Shown: positions 28,945 to 38,979 of the stretch, piece after piece | How positions within the stretch are numbered: the stretch's first letter is position 1 | How the letters are laid out: the number at the start of each line of letters is the position of its first letter | Origin: Lewinella sp. IMCC34191 | Lineage (GTDB): Bacteria; Bacteroidota; Bacteroidia; Chitinophagales; Saprospiraceae | Reading direction: 5' to 3' | Assembly (NCBI RefSeq): GCF_003390935.1 | Contig: NZ_QNQZ01000005.1 | Span: forward strand, 349,118 to 413,117 | DNA length: 64,000 nucleotides | The notes under the pieces: model-generated | What the model was told of the DNA's origin: nothing | The model's input: only the letters and a program-made list of their open reading frames with translations | Databases searched by the model: none | Program-made: the position numbers and the translations under genes

Positions 28945-30246
28945 CTATTTCCGTACGGTACCTTCCATGAGGGGTGAAGCCGACCCGATGGGGTGGCTGT
29001 ACGACTCGTGCAGCAGCGGTCGTGGCCGAATGCGCAGCCGCTGCCACTCCCCGTAGGTGAGCGATCGCCATACCCACTCCAGCGGACCGAAGCGGAAGCG
29101 CGATAACCAAAAAGAGCTGAAGGCCATCTGTACCCCGATGACGGCCACCGCCAGGAGGGCCAGTTGGTGGGTACGCAGCACGGCAAAACCACCCAGGCCC
29201 CAGTCGAACAGGAAGAAGGTGCCGATCACGGACAGCAGAACGTAATTCGTCAGGGCCATGCGGCCGTAAGGCGAGAAGGCGGACAGCACCCGGCGCCAGC
29301 CAACCCGGTGATAGGCCGCCACGAAGCCCACCAGCAGCAGGGCGGCCACCGCTACGTTCGTCCAGTCGTACACGTTCAGGGCAATGACGGGTAGCCAGCC
29401 CGACCAGTCAATCGGTTGGGGTACCTGGCTGAACAGCAGCAGCATCAATAAGGTAGCCACGCCAAGGAGACGGAGCGCGTAGATATTCAGTACGGGCCGG
29501 TAGCGCAACAGACGACCCGGAGAGCGGAACACGTCGGCCCGCCCGAGTAACAGACCGACCAGGAAGTAGCCGAAGGTATAGTAGTACCGGCCCAGGATGC
29601 CGAAGTACAGATCGGCTTTGAGCCCGAGGCCGGCCCCCAGGTGATCCCGGCTCAGGTCGCTGAACGAGCCGTCGCGAATGAGCCCGGTGTAGTAGGCCGC
29701 ATAGTCGTGTTCCGGATCCAGTACCGGCGCGGGCCCGAAGATTGGTCCTTCCCCGAAGGCGGCGAAGGCCAGCAAGCGGGGTAAACCGAGGAAACAGACT
29801 CCGGCCATGCCGATCAGCCAGCGACTGGGCAGCCGGTATACCAGCAGCAACAGGGGCGAGAGGGAGGCATAGACCAGCAGGATATCCCCCCGGTAAATGG
29901 CTTGGTGAAGCAATCCAAAACCCGCCAAAATCAAAGTTCGCCGCAGGAAGCGAAGGGTAAACTTGTTCCCACCCCGCCCGCCGGAACGGTACATCAGGGT
30001 GAAGCTCAGGCCGAATAGGATAGAGAAAAGCGCGAAGAACTTGCCAAAAGAAGCCCAGAGCAGGCCGCGAAAAACGAGATCAATCAGGCCGCTATCCCGG
30101 GCTTCCGCCGCCCCCGGCGCCAGGAGGCCTCCGGCGAAACGTTCCAGGAAGTGTACCGCCCCTACGCCGGCGAGGGCGAAGCCGCGGAGGGCATCGACCG
30201 TCTGTATGCGGTGATAACTTAGATCGGGTTGAAGTAGGCGGTTCAT
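28945..30246 (-). CDS. DUF418 membrane protein
   Basis: The 433-residue protein has about ten membrane helices. The start RIQTVDALRGFALAGV is the signature of the DUF418 family and of the related acyltransferase-3-like group, and the C-terminal half contains the DUF418 region (FSPYGRMALTNYVLLSVIG and on). Function is unknown. I preferred the ATG at 30246 (MNRLLQPDL) to one six codons upstream. It converges on the YdeI-CDGSH gene. Confidence 0.9.
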   Translation of the reverse strand: MNRLLQPDLSYHRIQTVDALRGFALAGVGAVHFLERFAGGLLAPGAAEARDSGLIDLVFRGLLWASFGKFFALFSILFGLSFTLMYRSGGRGGNKFTLRFLRRTLILAGFGLLHQAIYRGDILLVYASLSPLLLLVYRLPSRWLIGMAGVCFLGLPRLLAFAAFGEGPIFGPAPVLDPEHDYAAYYTGLIRDGSFSDLSRDHLGAGLGLKADLYFGILGRYYYTFGYFLVGLLLGRADVFRSPGRLLRYRPVLNIYALRLLGVATLLMLLLFSQVPQPIDWSGWLPVIALNVYDWTNVAVAALLLVGFVAAYHRVGWRRVLSAFSPYGRMALTNYVLLSVIGTFFLFDWGLGGFAVLRTHQLALLAVAVIGVQMAFSSFWLSRFRFGPLEWVWRSLTYGEWQRLRIRPRPLLHESYSHPIGSASPLMEGTVRK

Positions 30247-30492
30247 AGGGCTGCACCACTGCAATCCTTTATCGGGAGGCTTGGTTCAGCAGATGGGAGC
30301 TGATGGATATCCTAACAAGTGCATTCCGCGAATTGCCCGCGCCAGGATATGGGCACGCCGCCCATCGGCCAGGGAAGGTTTCTCGGAGACAGATGAGCTG
30401 GGGCCACAGACAGCATCCAAAGGGAGGGAAGCACCCGTATCTATCTACAAGTAACGGACCGCCATCGAAGGAATCGAGTTAGGGAGTAGCTC

Positions 30493-30500
30493 TATCTTCG
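30493..30500 (+). promoter_or_regulatory. Possible -7 box three bases before an ATG
   Basis: TATCTTCG matches TAnnTTTG at all but one fixed position and ends three bases before the ATG at 30504, implying a leaderless transcript. No -33 box is evident. Confidence 0.4.
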
Positions 30501-30503
30501 AAT

Positions 30504-31433
30504 ATGGTACGCTTCCTACTCTCCCTTTGCCTTTTGCTCTTTTCCAAACTTACCGCGCAGGATTTCCCCGCGTCGGCCAGTCCGGACCACGTGGCAATAG
30601 AAGGGACGAACCTCTACCTAGTGCCCCCAACCGGTTTCCGGCCCTCGGAAAATTTCAAGGGCTTCCAACATCCGGATATTGCGACGAGCATGATCATGGT
30701 GATGGAGATTCCGGGTCCCTTTACGGAAGTCACGGGTGGCTTTACCGAGGAAGCGCTGACCCGACAGGGCATGACCCTGAACGGAAAGGAATCGACAAAG
30801 CTAGGCCCGTACGATGCATTGCTGTTAGCAGTGGACCAAACCGCACAGGGTATGGACTTTGCCAAGCACATCCTGGTCTATGGTGATTCTACGGCTACCA
30901 CCCTGGTGAACGCGACCTTTCTCAAGGACTCCGTGGCGCTGGGCCGGCGGATGCGACGGAGTATTCTCTCCACTTACGTGGATGCCGACGAAATGTCCGA
31001 CCCGCGCGCCGCCCTGGACTTTACCCTCGACGAAGAGAGGGGGGACCTACTGTTCGTCTCCGTCATGGGTAATGGCATGCTGTTTAACCGCGACGGCCGC
31101 ATACCTACCCGGGATGCCTCCCAAATTGGTCTGATCGCGGATCGGTCGTACGCGGAAGTCGACATCGCGAATCGGAGGAACTTCCCGGCTCTTCGCATAC
31201 ACGAGCTACCGGGAGATTACACCTTCTCGGAAGATGCGGCCCCCGTACCCGTCAAGATCGATGGACTTGAGGGTTACGCCCTGGAAGCGCACAATGACGA
31301 GGAAAATCTATACCAGGTTATCCTGTATCGGGAAGGGGGAGGCTACTACATTTTCGTTGGCACGTACCATCCCGAAACCCCAGGCGCCCTGGACGATATC
31401 CGGGCGGTGATCAATAGCTTCCAACGCAAATAG
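30504..31433 (+). CDS. Hypothetical secreted protein
   Basis: The 309-residue protein has a signal peptide (MVRFLLSLCLLLFSKLTAQ, 1-19) and no lipobox or sorting tail. After it come a segment with LYLVPPTGFRPSENFKGFQHPD and two apparently repeated regions: residues about 20-160 and 190-308 both go from a short LxLVPP/LRIHELPG strand through a helix to a conserved end (RRSILS, VINSFQRK). This looks like two copies of one alpha/beta domain. I recognise no named family. Confidence 0.7.
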   Translation: MVRFLLSLCLLLFSKLTAQDFPASASPDHVAIEGTNLYLVPPTGFRPSENFKGFQHPDIATSMIMVMEIPGPFTEVTGGFTEEALTRQGMTLNGKESTKLGPYDALLLAVDQTAQGMDFAKHILVYGDSTATTLVNATFLKDSVALGRRMRRSILSTYVDADEMSDPRAALDFTLDEERGDLLFVSVMGNGMLFNRDGRIPTRDASQIGLIADRSYAEVDIANRRNFPALRIHELPGDYTFSEDAAPVPVKIDGLEGYALEAHNDEENLYQVILYREGGGYYIFVGTYHPETPGALDDIRAVINSFQRK

Positions 31434-31752
31434 GTTCCTTTACGGCAGCTATAAGTTCCCACACGATCGGGGTACGCATCGATTCGGATGCGCAGATCGA
31501 GCGGGATTCGGCGGACCATAAATGGCGCCCATCCCCATCGACGGCCGGAAGGACTATATGCAAGCCTCTTGCGTGATGGTCTTCGAGAGCCTGAACCGGG
31601 CCCCAATGATCGAGGAAGACCGGGAACGGAGTATTTCGGTTTCCGCCCGGGGAATTAGTCCGCGCATAAGGAAGATGTCGCGGGAGCAGCTCGATGCACT
31701 TATTGAAAATGGACGGGGGAGTACGTCCCGCTTCCCAGGTGCCGCGCGCTGA

Positions 31753-31770
31753 CTACCTGCGCGCCGCCGC
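31753..31770 (-). repeat. Dispersed element, copy I
   Basis: CTACCTGCGCGCCGCCGC followed by AAAA differs from the inverse consensus at two bases. It lies 50 bases before the WYL regulator. Confidence 0.72.
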
Positions 31771-31805
31771 AAAACGGATGTGCGCGAAAAAAGCCCCACC
31801 CGCGG

Positions 31806-31813
31806 TACCTTGG
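31806..31813 (+). promoter_or_regulatory. Possible -7 box before the WYL regulator
   Basis: TACCTTGG ends seven bases before the ATG at 31821 and resembles TAnnTTTG. It would give a transcript with almost no leader. Confidence 0.35.
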
Positions 31814-31820
31814 GTAACCC

Positions 31821-32522
31821 ATGGAAGTACCCGAGATCAACCGACTTTCCCGGCTCACCGCCATCCTCACCCAGCTGCAGACGCGGCGCCTGGTGACGGC
31901 TCCGGAACTGGCCGCGAAGTACGGGGTGAGCGTGCGTACGATCTACCGGGATATCCGTTCGCTGGAGCGCTCCGGCGTACCCATTTCGACCGAAGAGGGG
32001 AAGGGCTACGCCCTGATGGAGCACTATCGCCTGCCCCCGATCGCCTTCACCGAAGAAGAGGCTAACGCCCTGGTCCTGGCCGAGCAGCTGGTGCTGAAGA
32101 CGTCGGACGCATCCTTCATCGCTGCCTACGCCGAGGCGGTTGGCAAGATAAAGGCGGTCCTGCGGCACGATACTAAGGACAAGGCCAATTTGCTTCACCA
32201 GCGCACCACCTTCGACCGCAACTTGCAAAAACCCCGGAGCAGCAATAACCTTTCTGCCTTGCAGGATGCACTCACTAATTATCGCCCCGTCCGGATCAGC
32301 TACACCAACGAGTCCGGAACGCCGAGCGAAAGGGTGATCGAGCCCTTCGCCCTGTTGAGTACGGAGAACTGGCTGCTGATAGCCTGGTGCCGGCTGCGGC
32401 AGGGATTCCGCTACTTCCGGCTGGACCGCATCGGTGAACTGACGGTACTCTCGGACACCTTCACTCCCCACGGGATGACCCTTCAGCAGTTCTTCGACCG
32501 CTACCATCCGGGAGAAGATTAG
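31821..32522 (+). CDS. WYL-domain transcriptional regulator (YafY-like)
   Basis: The 233-residue protein has an HTH_11 winged helix (about 8-60, LVTAPELAAKYGVSVRTIYRDI) and a WYL domain (about 130-215, with RISYTN, ENWLLIAWCRLRQGFRYFRLDRI). WYL domains sense nucleotides or other ligands and often control DNA damage or stress genes. The following genes on the same strand are a DUF1761 protein and the DNA repair protein Ogt, which may be its targets; that is inference. Confidence 0.92.
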   Translation: MEVPEINRLSRLTAILTQLQTRRLVTAPELAAKYGVSVRTIYRDIRSLERSGVPISTEEGKGYALMEHYRLPPIAFTEEEANALVLAEQLVLKTSDASFIAAYAEAVGKIKAVLRHDTKDKANLLHQRTTFDRNLQKPRSSNNLSALQDALTNYRPVRISYTNESGTPSERVIEPFALLSTENWLLIAWCRLRQGFRYFRLDRIGELTVLSDTFTPHGMTLQQFFDRYHPGED

Positions 32523-32597
32523 GACGCTATCCCAACCCCTGACATAGGGCTGTCACTCCCTGGCTGGACCTTTGGACCAATCAATCCAATCAGCTAT

Positions 32598-33014
32598 ATG
32601 CTTACCTCTTTTTCTTCCCTTTCCTGGCTCGGTATAGCCGCTGCCTTTGCCGTCTATTTCGTGCTTGGCGGCCTGTGGTTTACGGTGTTTTTCAAGCGGC
32701 CATACGCCTATTCGCTGGGTAAGGATGCGGCGACGCTTCAAAACTCGGCGCCCATCTTCATTATCGGCCCGGCCGCCTGCTCCCTCGTCATCACGGTGAC
32801 TACCGCCCTCCTCATTCAGTCACTTGATATCACGACGATCGGAGCGGCCATCGTATTCGCGCTGGTGATCGGGACGGGTTACCTGGTCGCCAATACGGTC
32901 AATATTGCCATTAATCCCAACATTCCCCGGCCGATGCTGTACGGTGCCATCAGCGGGGCGTTTCACCTGACGGGAATAACGCTCGCCAGCATCATTTTGG
33001 TTGCTATGGGCTAA
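32598..33014 (+). CDS. DUF1761 membrane protein
   Basis: The 138-residue protein has four hydrophobic helices and the DUF1761 pattern: an N-terminal helix with FVLGGLWFTVFF, then a short loop KRPYAYSLGK and three more helices ending ASIILVAMG. Its function is unknown. GACCTTTG about 25 bases before the ATG could be a -7 box. It follows the WYL regulator by 75 bases on the same strand. Confidence 0.85.
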   Translation: MLTSFSSLSWLGIAAAFAVYFVLGGLWFTVFFKRPYAYSLGKDAATLQNSAPIFIIGPAACSLVITVTTALLIQSLDITTIGAAIVFALVIGTGYLVANTVNIAINPNIPRPMLYGAISGAFHLTGITLASIILVAMG

Positions 33015-33136
33015 GCCATTCGGGTACCGCTTACCCGGAGAGTTTGACGGGTAGGCGGTATTCCCGCGGGCCGGAGAATTCCGCCGTGATATACGGTGTA
33101 TATTGAAGCAACAATTGTTACCTCTCACCTTCGGCT

Positions 33137-33643
33137 ATGACGACCACCCTGGAGCGAATTATGGATACGCCCTTGGGCCCACTACGCCTGGTCGCCACCG
33201 GGAGGGGACTGTGCAAGGTGGCCTTCGTCCAGGAGGATTTTCAGCTATCCGTCTGCGAGAAAGCCGACGATGCAGATTTTCCGGGCGCGGGGGGGCAGGA
33301 TATCCTTGATATGGCTACTGCCCAACTACATGAATACTTCGCCGGTGAGCGGACGGTCTTCACCGTGCCGTTGGATATGTCGGGAACGGGATTCCAACGG
33401 GCCGTCTGGCAAGAACTGAGTAAAATACCCTACGGGCGGACCGTAGCCTACGGGGACCTAGCCCAGGCTCTCGGCAATCCCGCCGCCTACCAGGCGGTCG
33501 GCTCCGCCAATGGCCGCAATCCGGTGGCCATCATCGTTCCCTGTCACCGGGCAGTTAGCCGGGATGGAAAGCTGACCGGATACGCGGGAGGCATCGAGCG
33601 GAAAAAATGGCTGCTACGGCATGAGTCGGCTACCCTGTTCTAA
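33137..33643 (+). CDS. ogt: Methylated-DNA--protein-cysteine methyltransferase
   Basis: The 168-residue protein repairs O6-methylguanine and O4-methylthymine by moving the methyl group to its own cysteine. The acceptor is Cys136 in PCHRAV (135-140). The helix-turn-helix with the arginine finger lies just before it (YGDLAQALGNPAAYQAVGSANGRNP, split here by domain only), and the C terminus GYAGGIERKKWLLRHE is typical. It lacks an Ada regulatory domain. The length is normal for Ogt. Confidence 0.95.
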   Translation: MTTTLERIMDTPLGPLRLVATGRGLCKVAFVQEDFQLSVCEKADDADFPGAGGQDILDMATAQLHEYFAGERTVFTVPLDMSGTGFQRAVWQELSKIPYGRTVAYGDLAQALGNPAAYQAVGSANGRNPVAIIVPCHRAVSRDGKLTGYAGGIERKKWLLRHESATLF

Positions 33644-33849
33644 CGTAGCTGATACGTCGGATGCTTTGGCAATTAAGCACCCTATGGTTTAAACGTATGC
33701 GTACCCCGGTGCAATTCCGAGCTTCGTGATTCCAATGTTCATCAACGTAGCGCCCGGCGTGTCAGGTCAATTCCTGTAGCTGGAGATGACGGGTGCGGGA
33801 ATTTGTGTAGGAGTACGGGTGGAAGGTCGGCTTGCTGGACTATAAAACA

Positions 33850-33883
33850 CAAAACCCCGGAGCTGATCAGCTCCGGGGTTTTG
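33850..33883. terminator. Intrinsic terminator of the second susC-susD operon
   Basis: A perfect palindrome with 17-base arms (CAAAACCCCGGAGCTGA and its complement) has A and T runs at its ends, so it can work in both directions. It lies 26 bases after the susD stop on the minus strand. Confidence 0.93.
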
Positions 33884-33908
33884 TATTAAGTGGTGGATAC
33901 AGCTCAGC

Positions 33909-35258
33909 TTAGTTGTATCCGGGGTTCTGCAAGATTCCCATATTGGTGTCTGTTTCAGACTGTGGAATTGGGAAAACCAGCGCATCGTCGTCGGGATCGA
34001 AACCATCGATCTCAACACCGAAACGGCGGTAATCGTGGAGAAAAAAGCCTTCGAAGGCCAGTTCCCGGAGTCGCTCATTCAGAATGAAGGTGAGATCGAT
34101 ATCGTCGTCCTCCTCTAGCAATTCGGCCCCGGCACGGCCGCGAATGGTATTCAGATCCTCGCGGGGGCTGGCCCCTACTTCACTGTCCAGGCGCAAATTG
34201 GCCTCGGCGCGGATGAGGTACATTTCAGCCAGGCGAATCAGGGAGATGTTGCCAAACTGGTTGGTGTACTTACCGGTAAGGCGGCGGCCCGCCACTTCTC
34301 CTTCAACGAAGAAATTTGCGCGGGCGTCATCAGTAGTATCGCTTCCAAAAACGTCTAGGTAGGCGTCGTTGATCCGTACATCGCCCCGCCGGCCACCGTT
34401 GGCTTCGGAAGCATAGTGGACGATCAGATCGTTCTCCCCGTCCTGGGAAGTTACCTGAATGGCAAAAAGGTCTTCGGTACTGTTGGCGTCGTTGTTAAAG
34501 GCGTCCGCATAGGTCGGCGTGAGGGTGCGGCCCGAGTTTTCGATAACGTTGTCCGCGGCGGCCAGCGCCGCCTCATTATTACCCAGGTGCAGTTGCACGC
34601 GGGCCAGCAGTGCCTGGGCCGAGTACCGATCAGCGAAAACACCGTTGGTCTCGGGTAGTAATTCGATGGCTTGCTCCAGGTCGGAAACGACCAGGGAGTA
34701 AACCGCGCTCGTGGAAGCCCGGTCGATGGTCAGGTCGGCCGAGTAATCGACCAGGCCTTCCGTACGCAGGGGGACGCCGAGGTCGCCGGAGGAAAACATC
34801 CGGTTCAGGTCGAAGTAGGCCAGCGCTCGCAGGAACCGGGCCTCCCCCTCCACGCGATCGCGCTCCCCCGGGCTGCTGTCCACCACGTCCAGATTATCCA
34901 GGATCAGGTTTGCCTGGTTGACGACGGCGTATTCGGTGTTCCAAAAGCCGGCTACGAATCCGTTGGTGACCAGGATTGCCTTATTGAAGATATCGCCCGG
35001 GTCGAAAAAGGTACCGCCCCAGGTAACGTTGCCGTTGGCGCCGAGGAGGTCGACCATCATCTGATAAAGACCACCGTAAGCGTCGTTTCTGCCGGCTTCC
35101 GCGTAGGTACCGACCAGGACCGTATTGATATTGGCTTCCGTACCGAGCGCCGTATCGGCATCCAGCGACTGGGCGGGGTCGATCTCCAGCCTGTCTTCAC
35201 AGTTGGTGAGGGCCAGGGAGAATAAGCCCAGGAAAAGTAGTTTGCTAAGTTGATTCAT
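33909..35258 (-). CDS. SusD/RagB-family outer-membrane lipoprotein
   Basis: The 449-residue protein has a lipoprotein signal with Cys20 (SLALTNC) and the SusD/RagB fold: a TPR-like N-terminal half with ARFLRALAYFDLNRMF (residues about 140-155) and a C-terminal RagB domain ending with FFLHDYRRFGVEIDGFD and NPGYN. It binds a nutrient above its SusC partner, whose gene is 11 bases upstream. No degradative enzyme lies next to the pair, so the substrate cannot be guessed. Confidence 0.94.
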   Translation of the reverse strand: MNQLSKLLFLGLFSLALTNCEDRLEIDPAQSLDADTALGTEANINTVLVGTYAEAGRNDAYGGLYQMMVDLLGANGNVTWGGTFFDPGDIFNKAILVTNGFVAGFWNTEYAVVNQANLILDNLDVVDSSPGERDRVEGEARFLRALAYFDLNRMFSSGDLGVPLRTEGLVDYSADLTIDRASTSAVYSLVVSDLEQAIELLPETNGVFADRYSAQALLARVQLHLGNNEAALAAADNVIENSGRTLTPTYADAFNNDANSTEDLFAIQVTSQDGENDLIVHYASEANGGRRGDVRINDAYLDVFGSDTTDDARANFFVEGEVAGRRLTGKYTNQFGNISLIRLAEMYLIRAEANLRLDSEVGASPREDLNTIRGRAGAELLEEDDDIDLTFILNERLRELAFEGFFLHDYRRFGVEIDGFDPDDDALVFPIPQSETDTNMGILQNPGYN

Positions 35259-35269
35259 CTGGAACTTAT

Positions 35270-38248
35270 TTAGAAGGTTAGGTTAAGTCCGAAGGAGACG
35301 GTGCGTGCGGCGGGAGCGGAGTAAAACACCTGACCGCGGCCGAGATCTACGGCATCGTAGCGGGACTCGGGATCGTAGCCGGAATAATCCGTGAACGTCA
35401 GCAGATTCAGTCCGCTGAGGTACAACTGTGTATTGGTCAAGCCGATACGTTCCATCCAGTCGCGGGGCAAGTCGTAACTGAGGGTGATATTGCGGAGACG
35501 AATAAAGTCCGCCTTTTCCAGGTAGCGAGTAGAGGCCGCGGTACCGTTGCTGGTGAACAAGCGGGCCTGGGGGACGTCGGTGATGTCGCCCGGATTCTGC
35601 CAGCGATCGAGCTGATCCACCGTCTGGTTATCGAAGAAGCGCGCGTTGGCGGATTGGAAGCGCCCACCCGCGTTGTACAGGCTGGTGCCCCACTCCCCCT
35701 GGAAGGTGAAGGTTAGCGTAATGCCTCCGTAAGCCACCGTGTTCGTCAGGCCGGCGGTGACGTCCGGGAAGGGCTGTCCGGCGACTATCCGGTTGGCCGC
35801 GTTGGGGTCATTGGTGGTCTCGCGGGCGTCTTCCCCGTCTCCGTTGATGTAGTACAGCGCATCCCCGTTGGCGGGGTCGACACCGGCATACTCCGGTAGG
35901 TAATGTGCCAGGACCGGCTCACCTGCCCGGTTGATGTTGTTACCCGCGACCACTATGTCCATATTGTCGTTGGGTAGCGAAATGATCTCGACGTTGTTTC
36001 TGGCAATGTTGAAACTGGCATTCCACCGAACGCCGCCAGAATTAACTATGTCTCCGTTGAGAATCAACTCGACCCCGGTATTTTCCAGTTCGCCAACGTT
36101 TTGGTTGATAGACGTGGCGCCGGAACTACCGGGCAGTGGCGTGCTGAAGAGCAAGCCATCCGTCAACTTCCGGTAGTAATCGATCTCCCCGCTGAGGCGG
36201 CTGTCGAACAGACTGAACTCCAAACCGAGGTCCAACTGCTTGGTGGTCTCCCAGGTCAGGGTGCTGTTTCCCGGCTGTATCGGCTCAATGCCCGGCCGCT
36301 GGTTGTACGAAGTGGTCCCGAAAAGGTTACGGGAGGGGAAGTTGCCGATCTCGGAGTTACCCAGCAGGCCGTAGCTCACGCGGGCCTTCAGGAAGGACAG
36401 GGTGCGATTCCCCTTCAGGAAGCTCTCCTCGGAAACGATCCAGCCTACGGATCCGGCGGGGAACGTTCCGAAGCGACGGTCGGCGCCGAAGCGTGAGGAA
36501 CCATCGCTCCGAATACTACCCTTAATGAAGTAGCGGCTATTGAGTACGTACTGCGCACGGGCGAAGTAGGACATGAAGTTGTACGCCGTAAACGAGCCCG
36601 AACCGGCGGTTATCTCCGCGGCACTGCTGATCGTCTGAAGGTCGTCCGAAGGGAATTGGATCCCGGAGACGCTGTTGAAATTACGTTGCGCCTCGGTGAA
36701 TTCCGTACCTACGACTACGTTCAGGTCGTGGCCAGGAGACAGCTCACGGTCAAAGGTCGCGTAGTTGGCCCAAACGTAACTTTCCTGCAGGGCATTGGAA
36801 CTGTAGGCATCTCCGTTGGTGGACTGAAAGGGCGTCCGGCTGCCATTGAACTGGTCCTCCGTCGTATTGCTCATGTCGTAGCCGAAGTCCGAGTTAAAAC
36901 TCAGCCAGCTGGTAAACCGGTACTCTCCGTACGCTTTACCCGTCAACCGGCGGATGCGGGTCTCGTAACTGCCGTAATCCAGCGCCAGCAGGAAGTTGGC
37001 GTATTCCGTGCCAGCGAAGGGTTCTCCGTTCTCCAGGCGGGGCGGGGAGAGTGGAGACTGCGCAATCGCCTGCAGCGGGGTAGTGAAGGAATTGTCATTC
37101 GCCACGCGATTAATGGTCGTCTTGCTGTAGCCCAGATTCAGTCCACCGGTAAATTTGTCGCTGAAGTTGTGGCGGAGGTTGGTCCGGGCGGAGGCGCGGT
37201 TCAGGTCATTACCGATGATGATTCCTTCCGTATCGTTGTAGGCACCACCCAGGTAGTAGACGGTCTTCTCATCCCCACCGGAGATGTTGAAATCGGCGTT
37301 ATTCTGCTGGCCGGTACGAAACACTACGTCGTTCCAGTCTGTGTCAACCTCGCTGTTCCGCCAGTCCGTTCCGTTAGACAAGCGATCGAAATCTGCGGTG
37401 ACGTCAATGCCACTGTTATTGCCCGCTTCGGTGAATAGTTCCACGTATTCCTCGGTGTTGAGCCACTCTACGGTGTTCGTGGGCTCGCTGACGCCGCCGG
37501 AGAGATTAAGGCGCATTACGGCTTTACCGACCTTTCCTCGCTTGGTAGTGATCAGGACGACCCCGTTAGCACCGCGGGCACCGTAGATAGCCGCCGAGCT
37601 GGCGTCCTTTAGTATATCGATGGATTCAATTTCCGTAGGGCTTAACGAAAGCAGCGGGTTAAGGGGCGCTCCGTTCTGGCTTTCGTTCTGGTTGATCAGG
37701 GGCACGCCGTCCAGCACGTACAGCGGGTCGCTGCCGGCACTGATGCTCGCTGCGCCGCGGACGCGGATGTTAATTCCGGCATCCACCTTTCCGTTTGTCT
37801 GCGATACCCGAACGCCGGCGGCCTTACCGGCAAACGTACTTTGGAAGTTGGGGACCGGCACCTTATCGATGTCGTCACTCGACAACTTGGCGACGTTGTC
37901 CGTCAGAAATCGCTTGCTCGTGGAGCCGTAACCGATCACGACGACCTCGTCGAGCACCTCGGAGGCTGAGCTTAATACTATATCGTAGCTGGTAGCATTC
38001 GTAAGGGGAACCTCCTGCGTTTGAAAGCCGGTGTAGGAGACTGTAATGGCCTCGGTCCCCTCCCGAAGGCTGAGTGAAAACGTACCGTCAAGGTCAGTAA
38101 CGGTGCCACTTGTAGTTCCGACGCCCAGAACCGTCGCCCCGATTAGGGGTATACCCTCATCGTCCGTTACGGTACCGTTTATCACCTGTTGTGCGTAAAT
38201 GCTTAGCCCAACAAACAGCAGCAGCACTGTTGTTAAAATGCGTTTCAT
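35270..38248 (-). CDS. SusC/RagA-type TonB-linked outer-membrane protein
   Basis: The 992-residue protein has a signal peptide (1-19), a carboxypeptidase-like domain (QVINGTVTDDEGIPLIGATV at about 20-39), the motif VVVIGYGS, a plug domain with IRVRGAASISAGSDPLYVLDG and ILKDASSAAIYGARGANGVVL (boundary stretches only), and a beta-barrel ending in SFGLNLTF. I chose the ATG at 38248; the 60 in-frame codons upstream do not look like a signal peptide. TACTTTTA about 63 bases before the start may be a -7 box. Confidence 0.95.
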   Translation of the reverse strand: MKRILTTVLLLFVGLSIYAQQVINGTVTDDEGIPLIGATVLGVGTTSGTVTDLDGTFSLSLREGTEAITVSYTGFQTQEVPLTNATSYDIVLSSASEVLDEVVVIGYGSTSKRFLTDNVAKLSSDDIDKVPVPNFQSTFAGKAAGVRVSQTNGKVDAGINIRVRGAASISAGSDPLYVLDGVPLINQNESQNGAPLNPLLSLSPTEIESIDILKDASSAAIYGARGANGVVLITTKRGKVGKAVMRLNLSGGVSEPTNTVEWLNTEEYVELFTEAGNNSGIDVTADFDRLSNGTDWRNSEVDTDWNDVVFRTGQQNNADFNISGGDEKTVYYLGGAYNDTEGIIIGNDLNRASARTNLRHNFSDKFTGGLNLGYSKTTINRVANDNSFTTPLQAIAQSPLSPPRLENGEPFAGTEYANFLLALDYGSYETRIRRLTGKAYGEYRFTSWLSFNSDFGYDMSNTTEDQFNGSRTPFQSTNGDAYSSNALQESYVWANYATFDRELSPGHDLNVVVGTEFTEAQRNFNSVSGIQFPSDDLQTISSAAEITAGSGSFTAYNFMSYFARAQYVLNSRYFIKGSIRSDGSSRFGADRRFGTFPAGSVGWIVSEESFLKGNRTLSFLKARVSYGLLGNSEIGNFPSRNLFGTTSYNQRPGIEPIQPGNSTLTWETTKQLDLGLEFSLFDSRLSGEIDYYRKLTDGLLFSTPLPGSSGATSINQNVGELENTGVELILNGDIVNSGGVRWNASFNIARNNVEIISLPNDNMDIVVAGNNINRAGEPVLAHYLPEYAGVDPANGDALYYINGDGEDARETTNDPNAANRIVAGQPFPDVTAGLTNTVAYGGITLTFTFQGEWGTSLYNAGGRFQSANARFFDNQTVDQLDRWQNPGDITDVPQARLFTSNGTAASTRYLEKADFIRLRNITLSYDLPRDWMERIGLTNTQLYLSGLNLLTFTDYSGYDPESRYDAVDLGRGQVFYSAPAARTVSFGLNLTF

Positions 38249-38979
38249 ACTAGGAGTTATTTGATATTTAAGGCAATAGGACCGGGCGCGCAAACGGACG
38301 TTCCATCCCGTAAAAGTACATAAAGGAATGCGCAAAAATTTAACTCCCCCCCACCACGGGACTTTCCCGCAAGCTGGTAAACTCGCAGAATAAAGAAGAT
38401 ACGTTCCTTCACCGGGCCTACTCGCCAATCTGCCCTTGCTAGTGGATACGGATGATTATTTTATTGATCTGGCCACCCGAATCTCAAATATTCCGTAGCT
38501 GCCTAAACTGTCTATTTATGATTCTATACGGATGATCTACTACTGTACTTCACCCCACGCACGAAGGATGGAAGATATTCCCACACTTAGCCATTAAAAA
38601 ATTGTCAGGACAAGATAAATTAGCTACCGAAAGGAACAACCGATACCCAGGCCATCGGGGGCGTGGACCATTTACAGCTACTTACCTCCCGGCTCGATTC
38701 CCGGTTTATAACGTACCTGACAACCTGGGAGCGTCAAACGAAACGAACCGAGCTATGGGCTACCGGTCGGGGATCGAGCCACTTGTCATTTCCGGACGAT
38801 GCAGAGCCCTTCGGAATTCCGCACGGCCTTCAGCTCAAACCGCTGAGCGGAGATCCGGCTCCCGATGGGAGCCGCAACGCATAGCATTTTTTATCTGGTA
38901 GATTGTTGGAACACGTTCCCCTTCGTATTTTCGCTTGGGGCGCACCGCTTGCGCTTCTCACCTTCATTGCCATACGATC
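38249..38979. other. Long intergenic region between divergent genes
   Basis: This 731-base stretch separates two divergent genes. I see no supported coding sequence; a 99-codon frame at 38602-38901 is rich in Arg, Pro and Ser and looks random. There is a 10-base direct repeat TACGGATGAT (near 38447 and 38527). A possible -7 box for susC lies at 38311-38318 on the minus strand, and TATTTTCG near 38926-38933 could serve the plus-strand gene. Confidence 0.5.

Larger units (their letters stand above)
31434..31820. other. Intergenic region before the WYL regulator
   Basis: A frame of 76 codons is open at 31522-31752, but it has no start signal or family likeness and I do not call it. The region holds copy I of the dispersed element and a candidate -7 box. 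Confidence 0.5.

Noticed and set aside
31522..31752. Hypothetical gene of 76 codons before the WYL regulator
   Set aside because: No start signal and no recognisable domain; it overlaps the region of the dispersed element.
38602..38901. Hypothetical gene of 99 codons in the long intergenic gap
   Set aside because: Random composition, no promoter or ribosome binding site, and no likeness to any family.
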